6,369 bases of DNA from Bacteroidota bacterium (GCA_030592465.1 JAUVJB010000179.1:1-6369); one strand, 5' to 3'; positions 1 through 6,269 are shown, numbered from the stretch's first letter. Numbers and translations are program-made. The notes: generated by a model from the letters alone, not told the origin.

Positions 1-30
1 CCGTTGCTCTACCAACTGAGCTATGGCACC
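1..30 (-). tRNA. tRNA, 5' part only (cut by window edge); perhaps tRNA-Phe
   Basis: Read on the minus strand, the sequence starts GGTGCCA (acceptor 5' strand, nt 1-7), then TA (8-9), the D stem GCTC/GAGC around the loop AGTTGGTA, A26, and ACGG, the start of the anticodon stem. This is a canonical tRNA 5' half of 30 nt. The anticodon, T arm and acceptor 3' strand lie beyond the left edge, so the amino acid cannot be read. From memory, this acceptor, D arm and ACGG anticodon stem resemble Bacteroidota tRNA-Phe, but that is a guess. The gene lies downstream of the DUF6427 gene on the same strand and has its own promoter at 50-80. Confidence 0.9.
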
Positions 31-49
31 CCATTACGGTTTGGCAACG

Positions 50-80
50 CAAAAGTAAATAAAAAATTTATTTCTCAAAA
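50..80 (-). promoter_or_regulatory. Bacteroidota-type promoter of the left tRNA
   Basis: On the minus strand, TACTTTTG (57 down to 50) is a perfect match to the Bacteroidota sigma -7 consensus TAnnTTTG. TTTTG (80 to 76) provides the -33 TTTG/TTG element, with 18 nt between TTG and the -7 box. The -7 box ends 20 nt before the mature tRNA 5' end, so initiation near position 44 would leave a short leader for RNase P to remove. The spacing, the match and the position all agree. Experimental start-site data are not available. Confidence 0.75.
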
Positions 81-142
81 TAAATTTGAAAGAAAAAATA
101 AAAAAAATACACTTTTTTCATTCTTAATGAGATATGGAATTG

Positions 143-171
143 GTAGAGACAAGGCATTGTATTGACTCTAC
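143..171. repeat. 29-bp imperfect palindrome (GTAGAG...CTCTAC)
   Basis: The interval begins GTAGAGACAAGGCA. The reverse complement of its right half is GTAGAGTCAATACA, so 11 of 14 positions are paired around a single central base. The left half resembles the dispersed bacterial palindrome built on GTAGAGACAAGGCA, which I recall from several phyla including Bacteroidota. Here the right half has diverged. It is probably a decayed REP-like intergenic repeat rather than a coding or regulatory site. Whether other copies exist in this genome cannot be seen from the window. Confidence 0.5.
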
Positions 172-215
172 TATGATAAATGCCGAAAATTTAATAATTT
201 TAACTTTACAAAAAA

Positions 216-324
216 GCCACAGATTCACAGATTATATAAAACTGAAAATATTCCAAGAATTATTTTTCAAATTTATCCTAATATTTGATAATTATTATTC
301 ATTTAAAATCTGTGAATCTGCGGC
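216..324. repeat. 109-bp inverted repeat with 18-bp arms
   Basis: The left arm GCCACAGATTCACAGATT (216-233) and the right arm AATCTGTGAATCTGCGGC (307-324) are reverse complements at 17 of 18 positions. They are separated by 73 bp of AT-rich sequence without a gene. After a 2-nt mismatch the pairing continues outward for four A:T pairs (210-213 with 327-330). Each arm contains two copies of the unit CACAGATT or its complement. This arm sequence resembles dispersed CACAGATT-type repeats common in Bacteroidota intergenic regions (from memory). On the minus strand the structure is followed by TTTTTTG, so it might weakly terminate the purD-DUF6427 transcript, but the loop is very long for that. 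Confidence 0.75.
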
Positions 325-363
325 AATTTTTAGTTTATATAACACTGATTAGTTACAATAATT

Positions 364-1344
364 TTAATTAATTATTAAAACATAAGTAATTAATAAAATT
401 AAGATAGTAAATAAAATCTCGCTCCACCATTTTGACCTTATTGAAACAAAAAAGTTTGACAAAAGAAAAGATATTGGAATTGCTACAATTATTATAATCT
501 CAACTGAAATAGAATGAACAAATATCAATAACAAAGAGGATAATAAAAACAGCCAAAAGAAAATTGTGAAATATTTGCTAGTAATTATTTTTTTAGTGTT
601 AATTGTTGATAATAAGTAAAAGAAAGAGATTAGTATCAAAAACCCAAAATATGAAAATAATATTAAATAAAAAAGATTGAATGTGGGGATGCTATTTTTA
701 ATGATTAAATTTTGAGATAATATTTGAATAAAGATATCAATCTTATCAAAATAGAAGTAATAAAATAATGAGAAAAAATATGGAGTTGCAAAACCCACAA
801 TTGATATAAACCATTCTCTAAAATTAAATTCACGTAAAATTATTTCACAAATCCATATAACAGGGATAAGAAAAATAAGATTAAAATAAAACAAACTGCC
901 AATAGACAATAAAAATCCTGAGATAAAGTAAGTTGAAAGAAGATTTTGTTTTTTGTTGCTTGTTAATGCTTTGTCAAAGGCTAATAAAAAGAATAAATTG
1001 CCAAATAAAACAGGATGTAATGTTTGAAGAGGCAGGTAGCTGCTGCAAATAATAACAAAAAACACAGCAGGTAAATATGTTCTGACATTTAAAAAGATAT
1101 ACTCAAAATTTAATCTGATAATAATATATGCTTCAATAATAATTAATATAATAGCTATTATTAACGATAATGATGAATTTTTTGGAATAATATTAATTAT
1201 CAAATCGTAAAGAGGCATTGTTTTATCAAAGATAATGCTTGAATGATTATTAAATAATAATGTTTTTGACCAAGCAAGTAATGTGATTAATGGTATAACA
1301 AAAATCATATATGGATGTTGTTTTTTTAATACACTAAGTATCAT
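364..1344 (-). CDS. Multi-spanning inner-membrane protein, DUF6427-like
   Basis: This 326-residue protein is almost entirely hydrophobic, with about nine to eleven predicted membrane segments (roughly residues 11-30, 59-77, 90-105, 109-124, 138-170 as one or two helices, 177-199, 222-245, 258-276, 281-300 and 308-325). Polar loops include RLNFEYIFLNVRTYLP (77-92), SNKKQN (129-134) and LREFNFREWF (170-179). The LPAVFF...PLQTLHPVLFGNLFFLLA block (91-122) and the FNFREWFISIVGFATPYF block (173-190) recall the DUF6427 family of Bacteroidota, whose biochemical function is unknown. The start ATG lies 17 nt after the purD stop, so the two genes are very probably co-transcribed. No Shine-Dalgarno sequence precedes the start. 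The family call comes from memory of the sequence pattern and genomic context. What is directly visible is only an integral membrane protein. Confidence 0.85.
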   Translation of the reverse strand: MILSVLKKQHPYMIFVIPLITLLAWSKTLLFNNHSSIIFDKTMPLYDLIINIIPKNSSLSLIIAIILIIIEAYIIIRLNFEYIFLNVRTYLPAVFFVIICSSYLPLQTLHPVLFGNLFFLLAFDKALTSNKKQNLLSTYFISGFLLSIGSLFYFNLIFLIPVIWICEIILREFNFREWFISIVGFATPYFFSLFYYFYFDKIDIFIQILSQNLIIKNSIPTFNLFYLILFSYFGFLILISFFYLLSTINTKKIITSKYFTIFFWLFLLSSLLLIFVHSISVEIIIIVAIPISFLLSNFFVSIRSKWWSEILFTILILLITYVLIIN

Positions 1345-1361
1345 TTCTGCTAATTTTAAAT

Positions 1362-2630
1362 TTATAAATCAAAACCAATATCTTTTCTATAATATTTACC
1401 TTCAAACTGTATTTTTTCAGAGTTCTTATACGATTTAGATAAAGCATCATTTATGTTTTTACCATACGAACTTATGGCTAATACTCTGCCTCCGTTTGTA
1501 ATAATTTTATTGTTGTGAATTTTTGTTCCTGCATGAAAAACAATACTGTCTTTAACAGAATCAATATTTTTTATTTCTTTTCCTTTTTCGTATGATTGAG
1601 GATACCCACCGGATACTAACATAACCGTGCTAACCGTATCGTTCGAGATTTGTAATGTTTTGGTATTCAGATTATTGTTTGCAAGGCCTTGGAAAAGATC
1701 GAGTATATCAGATTTAATGCGAGGAAGAATTACTTCTGATTCAGGATCTCCCAACCTTACATTGTATTCAATGACAAAAGGATTTCCTTTAACATTCATC
1801 AAACCAAAGAAGAGGAATCCTTTGTAAGAAATGTTATCTTTTTTTAATCCGTTTATTGTAGGTATAATAATTTGGGTTTCAACTTTTTGTTTAAATTCAC
1901 TGTTGGCAAAAAGTACCGGAGATATTGCTCCCATGCCTCCTGTATTAAGACCTGTATCATTCTCGCCAATTTTTTTATAATCCTTTGCTTCCGGTAACAT
2001 TTTGTATGAGTTGCCATCAGTAATCACAAAAAAGGATACTTCAATTCCTTTTAAAAATTCTTCAATAACAACTCGTTTGCCGGCTTCCCCAAACTTACCG
2101 TTTAGCATTTCGGTTAAAGATTGAGTTGCCTCTGATAAAGTGTTTAAGATTAATACGCCTTTGCCGGCTGCTAATCCATCGGCTTTTAAAACATAAGGAG
2201 AAGAAAGTTGTTCTAAAAAGTTTATTCCTGCATCTATTGTCTCCAATGAGACACTTAAATATTTTGCTGTTGGAATATTATGTCGCAACATAAATTTTTT
2301 AGCAAATTCTTTACTTCCCTCAAGTTGTGCACCAATTTTACTTGGCCCGATTATCGGGATATTTTTTAAATCAGTATCATTTATAAAAAAATCTTGAATA
2401 CCGTTTACTAAAAGATTTTCCGGACCTACAACAACAAGATTGATATTTTTTTCAATTACTGTTTGTTTAATAGAAGAAAAATTGTTTAAATCAATATTAA
2501 TATTTTCCCCAATAGTTGAAGTGCCGGCATTTCCCGGAGCAATAAAAAGGTTTTTTAATTTATCACTCTGTGAAATTTTCCAGGCAAGTGCGTGCTCTCT
2601 ACCTCCTGAGCCTAATAATAATACGTTCAT
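1362..2630 (-). CDS. purD: Phosphoribosylamine-glycine ligase (GAR synthetase)
   Basis: PurD catalyses the second step of de novo purine synthesis in the cytoplasm: 5-phosphoribosylamine + glycine + ATP gives glycinamide ribonucleotide + ADP + Pi. The 422-residue length is full size for a monofunctional enzyme. The N-domain opens with LLLGSGGREHALAW (4-17) and APGNAGT (31-37). GPSKIGAQLEGSKEFAKKFM (95-114) precedes the ATP-grasp domain, which has YVLKADGLAAGKGVLI (146-161), the IEEFLKGIEVSFF segment (189-201), the TGLNTGGMGA loop (226-235) and the metal-binding EYNVRLGDPESE (288-299). The C-terminal domain includes VMLVSGGYP (336-344) and the NGGRVLAIS segment (379-387). All key motifs are intact. 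The AKDYKKIGENDTGLNTGG wording (215-232) is the Bacteroidota variant of the usual AQDHKR...GPNTGG. It is the first gene of a unit with the DUF6427 gene. The ATG start fits the family N-terminus and has only an A/T-rich leader. Confidence 0.98.
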   Translation of the reverse strand: MNVLLLGSGGREHALAWKISQSDKLKNLFIAPGNAGTSTIGENINIDLNNFSSIKQTVIEKNINLVVVGPENLLVNGIQDFFINDTDLKNIPIIGPSKIGAQLEGSKEFAKKFMLRHNIPTAKYLSVSLETIDAGINFLEQLSSPYVLKADGLAAGKGVLILNTLSEATQSLTEMLNGKFGEAGKRVVIEEFLKGIEVSFFVITDGNSYKMLPEAKDYKKIGENDTGLNTGGMGAISPVLFANSEFKQKVETQIIIPTINGLKKDNISYKGFLFFGLMNVKGNPFVIEYNVRLGDPESEVILPRIKSDILDLFQGLANNNLNTKTLQISNDTVSTVMLVSGGYPQSYEKGKEIKNIDSVKDSIVFHAGTKIHNNKIITNGGRVLAISSYGKNINDALSKSYKNSEKIQFEGKYYRKDIGFDL

Positions 2631-2805
2631 TTATAGTAGCTTAAATATTTTTTTGTGTAAAAAATGTTTATATAATTTTTAATTTTTGTAAGCGTTCATA
2701 CATTGCTTTAAATTATTATACTAAAAATTGTTAAATTTATATAACTTATCTTAAACTGTAAACGGTTGCTAATTTTTAATATAATACTTTTATCTGTGAA
2801 TTAAA
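2631..2805. other. Leader region upstream of purD
   Basis: This AT-rich spacer lies between purD and the MITE-like element and should contain the purD promoter. The best minus-strand -7 candidate is TATAAATTTA, which contains TAAATTTA (7 of 8 to TAnnTTTG), but it has no TTG at the proper spacing. No promoter is therefore called with confidence. I see no conserved PurR-type operator, guanine riboswitch core or small gene here. Confidence 0.4.
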
Positions 2806-2883
2806 GAATTTGGGCATTTTTCATAAAGCTAAAAAAAGTAGTTGACACTTTTTTTGTTTTTAAAAAAAATCTTATTTTAATTC

Positions 2884-3001
2884 TTTAACCTTAGTAGAAA
2901 ATAAATTCACCACCGTTAAAACCTTATTGCCTTATTTTCAACTTCTTAATAAGGTAATAAGGTTAAAAATAAAATTAATATTATTTGCTACTAAGGTTTA
3001 A
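2884..3001. repeat. 21-bp inverted repeat forming the body of the nested palindrome
   Basis: Positions 2884-2904 pair with 2981-3001 at 19 of 21 positions. The perfect 11-bp core is AACCTTAGTAG (2887-2897) with CTACTAAGGTT (2988-2998). The two mismatches are 2886/2999 (T/T) and 2898/2987 (A/G). The symmetry centre (about 2942) coincides with that of the inner hairpin, so both would lie on one extruded stem. The arms share the word CCTTA with the inner hairpin, which suggests that the structure was built from a repeated unit. Confidence 0.85.
2920..2964 (+). repeat. Central hairpin, 17-bp stem and 11-nt loop
   Basis: AACCTTATTGCCTTATT (2920-2936) pairs with AATAAGGTAATAAGGTT (2948-2964) around the loop TTCAACTTCTT. 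The only deviation is G2929 opposite T2955. This is a G-U wobble in a plus-strand RNA but a C-A mismatch in a minus-strand RNA, so the plus-strand transcript folds better. Each arm is itself a tandem pair of CCTTATT units. No T-run follows the stem on either strand, so it does not look like an intrinsic terminator. Transcription of the plus strand is not demonstrated. Confidence 0.85.
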
Positions 3002-3004
3002 AAT

Positions 3005-3055
3005 AAAAAAAATGACAACGGATAAATGAAAAATGCCGGAATTTGTCTTTTTTTT
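3005..3055. terminator. Possible weak bidirectional terminator behind the GT117 gene
   Basis: GACAA (3014-3018) pairs with TTGTC (3043-3047). CGG (3019-3021) can add three pairs with CCG (3036-3038) across a bulge. On the minus strand the stem is followed by A and eight T (3012-3005); on the plus strand it is followed directly by eight T (3048-3055). The location right behind the minus-strand stop codon suits termination of the GT117 transcript. The stem is short and interrupted, so the strength is doubtful. One arm lies inside the MITE-like element and the other in its flank. Confidence 0.35.
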
Positions 3056-3057
3056 AT

Positions 3058-6000
3058 TTATTGAGTAGAGTATTCAGCAAATAACATTTTAAAATCATTT
3101 TCAAGATCAGCGTTTAGTTTATCTTGTTTATATAATCGAGAAAGACGCACTAATTCTTGCATGATTGACATGTTTTTTCTTGTTTCATAATCAATTGAAG
3201 ACTTATATTTTTTAGATAAAGATAAATAGTATCTTAAGTTGTCTTGCGTTATTTCTGATAAGCGTTTCGCAATATTATTTGCTTTTTCATATTGTCCTGC
3301 TTTATAATAACTTTCAACAATAAGAATATTAAAATAGTCAAAAGGGACTAATTTGTCGGGCATTAATAGCATACATCTGTCTAAAACAGCAACAGCAGAA
3401 TCTTTTTTACCTTCTATGAGAAGTGCATTTGCTAAACGAGCAAAATTGCTTTTAAAGTTCATTGTCATTCTTAAAATATTCTTGTTAAGATAAACCGTAG
3501 AGTCGTTTATTCCGCCAAATTTGAATTTATTCATCATGTTATTATACATAATATCGGTTGCAACTCTGCCGGTTTGTCCATCTTTATTAACCGTTTTAAT
3601 TGGGACTAATCTGTATGCTAATCCCTCTAATTGAAAATAATTTCCGAGTTCTAAATAATTGTCAGAGCCAACAGTAATAGCAAAATAAATTGGACGATTC
3701 CAGTTGTTGTTTGCCAAAAGATCAAGAACCATCAAACTGTTTTTTAAAACATAATCTTTTTTTATGTCCCATTTAATTGAGTGAACAATCTTGTCTGCAT
3801 TTTTTGGATTTACAGTTCCGTTAGAAATAACTTTTACAGAATCGACCGGTATGCTGAATTTTTTAGAAGGCAAATAATCTAAGTCCTGTGCTTGTGGTAT
3901 TTTTGTTTTAGGATTATCATCAGCAACAAAATTTATAGCATCTTTTAAATCAATATATTTATTAATTCTTTCAATAACATAAACAATATCACGTGTTCCT
4001 TGAACATACTTGTCGTATGTAAGAGAGAAAGGAACAGCATCAGAATCATAAGCCTTACGTTTCATCTGGTCAATATACCAATCTGTTTGTAAAAGACTTA
4101 AGTTAACAACTCTTACATCAGTTCTAATTCCTTCAACTTCCTGAGCATACCATAATGGGAATGTGTCGTTATCCCCATTTGTAAATATAATTGCATTTTT
4201 AGCACACGAATTCAAATAATTGAATGCAAAGTCGCGGGCAGTATAACGATTAGACCTGTCGTGGTCGTCCCAATTTTCATGAGCCATAATGCCGGGCACA
4301 AAACCTAAGCATAAAACAGTTGTTAATATTGCACTTAGTTTTGACGGTATTTTTTTACTTAAATAATTATGAATCCCCAAAACACCAAGACCAATCCAAA
4401 TTGCAAAGGCATAGAACGAGCCGGAATAAGCATAATCACGTTCACGTGGTTGGGATGGAGATTGATTTAGATAAATTACAATTGCTATACCTGTGAAAAA
4501 GAAAAGTAAAAAAACAACCCAGAAATTTTTGCCATCTTTTTTATATTGAAAAATTAATCCAATTAAGCCTAACAACAAAGGAAGTAAATAGTATTTATTG
4601 TTTGCTTTATTGTTTGTCATGCTTTGGGGCAGATTTTCTTGTGGACATAATCTTGCATTGTCAATAAAGTTAATGCCGCTTATCCAATTCCCTTTAAGTA
4701 TTTCTCCATGTCCTTGTATATCATTTTGGCGACCGGCAAAATTCCACATAAAATATCTAAAATACATATATCCTATTTGATATTTGAAAAAGAATTTTAG
4801 ATTTTCACCAAAACTAGGTTTGTAAATGGTTTGTCGTTCACCTTGTCGGTTTGTAATTTTTATAGGTGTGCCTTTTATGTTTGCCCATTCTTCATAAGCA
4901 TTAAAATGTTCCGGCTTTTGTGAGCTGTACATGCGGGGAAAAATTGTAGTAAATCGTTTGTCGTAATTATATGTTGAACCAACTTTTGACAAAACATATT
5001 TATTGTCTTTTTTTATGTAAGTTGTTTTATCAAAAGATGGATTCTCATTATCTACTGGTGAATTATAATACTGTCCTGTAATTAACGGACGGTCACCATA
5101 TTGCTCACGATTAATATATGACAATAAAGAAAATACATTTTCCGGATTATTTTCATCCATAGGTAGATCTGCTGCTGAACGAATAACTAACATTACAAAC
5201 GATGAATACCCGATTAAAATTACAGCAAAAGCAACAATAATTGTATTAAAAATAACTTTTTTATGTTTATATGTATAATATAACCCCCAAATAATTAAGC
5301 CAAGCAATAATATTATATAAAAAATAACACCCGAATTATAAGGCAATCCAAAACCATTAACAAACAATAGCTCAAAATAAGAAGCAAATTTTACTGTTCC
5401 TGGTATTATTCCATAAATAATAACACCAAGAATTAATATAGCAATAATTGCTGTTTTTATTAACCCCGGTTTTGTAATTTTATATTTTTTGAAATAGTAA
5501 ATAAATACTATTGCAGGAATTGTTAATAAGTTAAGAAGATGTACACCAATTGACAATCCCATCAGGTATGCAATTAAAATAATCCAGCGATTAGCATGTT
5601 TCTCATCAGCAACATTTTCCCATTTTAAAATAGCCCAGAAAACAAGTGCTGTAAATAACGATGATGATGCATAAACTTCACCTTCAACAGCAGAAAACCA
5701 GAAAGAATCAGAAAAAGTGTAAGCCAAAGCTCCAACTACTCCGCTACCTAAAATGGCAATTATATTTCCTGTAGTTATTTCATTGTTTTTTACAATTATT
5801 TTTTTTGCAAGATGGGTTATTGTCCAAAACAAAAATAAAATAGTAAATGCACTTGCCAAAGCAGACATTGAATTTATCATTTTTGCAACATGTGCAGTAT
5901 CGCTTGCAAAGAGAGAGAAAAAGCGAGCTACTATCATAAAGAAAGGTGCTCCGGGAGGATGCCCCACCTCTAATTTGAATGATGTTGCAATAAACTCACC

Positions 6001-6108
6001 ACAATCCCAGAAACTTGTTGTTGGTTCAATTGTGCTTAAATAAACAAAAGCTGCAATTAAAAATACTCCCCAGCCAATAATGTTGTTATAAAAATTGTAT
6101 TTTTTCAT
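3058..6108 (-). CDS. GT117-type (DUF2723/TMEM260-like) membrane glycosyltransferase
   Basis: This is a full-length 1016-residue protein with an N-terminal membrane-helix bundle and a large C-terminal extracytoplasmic part. A first helix (about 11-26) is followed by the family hallmark TSFWDCGEF (31-39) and VGHPPGAPFF (48-57). The acidic D35 and E38 are the likely catalytic or metal-contacting residues by analogy with GT-C enzymes. AVEGEVYASS (140-149) and GVHLLNLLTIPA (188-199) follow, with further helices to about residue 310 and again at about 506-608. NQSPSQPRERDYAY (548-561) and HENWDDHDRSNRY...FTNGDNDTFPLWY (610-654) are conserved-looking blocks of the family. Residues about 885-950 look like two TPR-type helical hairpins. 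The human relative TMEM260 is a protein O-mannosyltransferase. Bacteroidota members are thought to act in O-glycosylation of exported proteins using a lipid-linked donor, but the donor and acceptor here are inference. The gene appears monocistronic, with no Shine-Dalgarno sequence before its ATG. No motif is missing and no frameshift is seen. Confidence 0.92.
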   Translation of the reverse strand: MKKYNFYNNIIGWGVFLIAAFVYLSTIEPTTSFWDCGEFIATSFKLEVGHPPGAPFFMIVARFFSLFASDTAHVAKMINSMSALASAFTILFLFWTITHLAKKIIVKNNEITTGNIIAILGSGVVGALAYTFSDSFWFSAVEGEVYASSSLFTALVFWAILKWENVADEKHANRWIILIAYLMGLSIGVHLLNLLTIPAIVFIYYFKKYKITKPGLIKTAIIAILILGVIIYGIIPGTVKFASYFELLFVNGFGLPYNSGVIFYIILLLGLIIWGLYYTYKHKKVIFNTIIVAFAVILIGYSSFVMLVIRSAADLPMDENNPENVFSLLSYINREQYGDRPLITGQYYNSPVDNENPSFDKTTYIKKDNKYVLSKVGSTYNYDKRFTTIFPRMYSSQKPEHFNAYEEWANIKGTPIKITNRQGERQTIYKPSFGENLKFFFKYQIGYMYFRYFMWNFAGRQNDIQGHGEILKGNWISGINFIDNARLCPQENLPQSMTNNKANNKYYLLPLLLGLIGLIFQYKKDGKNFWVVFLLFFFTGIAIVIYLNQSPSQPRERDYAYSGSFYAFAIWIGLGVLGIHNYLSKKIPSKLSAILTTVLCLGFVPGIMAHENWDDHDRSNRYTARDFAFNYLNSCAKNAIIFTNGDNDTFPLWYAQEVEGIRTDVRVVNLSLLQTDWYIDQMKRKAYDSDAVPFSLTYDKYVQGTRDIVYVIERINKYIDLKDAINFVADDNPKTKIPQAQDLDYLPSKKFSIPVDSVKVISNGTVNPKNADKIVHSIKWDIKKDYVLKNSLMVLDLLANNNWNRPIYFAITVGSDNYLELGNYFQLEGLAYRLVPIKTVNKDGQTGRVATDIMYNNMMNKFKFGGINDSTVYLNKNILRMTMNFKSNFARLANALLIEGKKDSAVAVLDRCMLLMPDKLVPFDYFNILIVESYYKAGQYEKANNIAKRLSEITQDNLRYYLSLSKKYKSSIDYETRKNMSIMQELVRLSRLYKQDKLNADLENDFKMLFAEYSTQ

Positions 6109-6128
6109 CAGTTTAAATTTTGTAAAAG

Positions 6129-6141
6129 GCTTATAATAAGC
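6129..6141. repeat. 13-nt palindrome in the GT117 leader
   Basis: GCTTATAATAAGC has perfect 6-bp arms around one central base and ends 20 nt upstream of the GT117 start codon. It could be an operator or a small leader hairpin, but in such AT-rich DNA a palindrome of this size can easily arise by chance. No function is claimed. Confidence 0.35.
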
Positions 6142-6174
6142 GAATTAATATTTGACGGTTTTGTCTTATGAACC

Positions 6175-6243
6175 TATACCAATAAATTCATTTTAGTTTC
6201 AACAGTAAAATTTTTAGCGAATATATAATAAAATATTGGTATA
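6175..6243. repeat. 10-bp inverted repeat in the divergent intergenic region
   Basis: TATACCAATA (6175-6184) and TATTGGTATA (6234-6243) are perfect reverse complements, 49 bp apart. They lie between the minus-strand GT117 gene and the plus-strand tRNA-Gln. The arms are placed where the two divergent promoters should be, so a paired regulator site is possible. A degenerate mobile-element end or chance is equally possible. No flanking duplication is evident. Confidence 0.5.
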
Positions 6244-6269
6244 AATTATTTTAACAATAAAATTTTTAT

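Larger units (their letters stand above)
81..363. other. Non-coding AT-rich interval with two palindromic repeats
   Basis: No credible gene is seen between the left tRNA promoter and the end of the DUF6427 gene. The only ATG-started open frame of any length (134-352, plus strand, 72 codons) runs straight through both palindromes listed separately, and its translation is not protein-like outside them. The remainder is A/T homopolymer-rich sequence. The interval is the downstream region of the minus-strand purD-DUF6427 unit. No classic short-loop intrinsic terminator is evident, although the 216-324 inverted repeat is followed by TTTTTT on the minus strand. Confidence 0.7.
2812..3038. mobile_element. 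MITE-like nested palindrome with flanking duplication
   Basis: This non-coding 227-bp block has inverted ends: GGGCATTTTTCAT (2812-2824) against the complement of 3026-3038, with 12 of 13 paired and 12 bp perfect. Immediately outside lies a direct repeat: GAATTT at 2806-2811 and at 3039-3044 (GAATTTG at 2806-2812 and 3039-3045 if the outer G is counted), as expected of a target-site duplication. Further symmetric segments follow in order: GTTGaCA (2841-2847) against 3013-3019 followed by T-runs, a 21-bp pair at 2884-2904/2981-3001, and a central hairpin at 2920-2964. The left half is about 34 nt longer than the right, mainly at 2825-2840 and 2861-2883. There is no ORF, so a transposase would have to act in trans. 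Alternatives are a chance-built structured spacer or a non-coding RNA, but ends plus duplication plus nested symmetry make a miniature element the best reading. Confidence 0.6.

Noticed and set aside
57..73. AAATAAA/TTTATTT palindrome in the left tRNA promoter
   Set aside because: It is a low-complexity A/T sequence between the -33 and -7 elements, and symmetry of this kind is expected by chance.
134..352. Plus-strand open frame of 72 codons
   Set aside because: It runs through both the 143-171 and the 216-324 palindromes, so its translation mostly reads repeat DNA. It has no recognisable domain and no clear promoter.
1627..1827. Plus-strand open frame of 66 codons
   Set aside because: It lies entirely inside purD, whose motifs are intact on the other strand.
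2440..2682. Plus-strand open frame of 80 codons
   Set aside because: It is mostly antisense to the purD N-terminal domain and has no independent support.
2920..2964. Central hairpin as an intrinsic terminator of the GT117 transcript
   Set aside because: The stem is strong, but no T-run follows it on either strand.
2631..3057. CRISPR array or riboswitch upstream of purD
   Set aside because: There are no regularly spaced direct repeats, and no purine riboswitch core is recognisable. The symmetry is inverted and nested, which fits a palindromic element instead.
4598..4780. Plus-strand open frame of 60 codons
   Set aside because: It is antisense to the middle of the GT117 gene and only a by-product of that reading frame.
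5753..6043. Plus-strand open frame of 96 codons
   Set aside because: It is antisense to the conserved N-terminal helices of the GT117 protein. Its hydrophobic look mirrors the membrane-coding strand.
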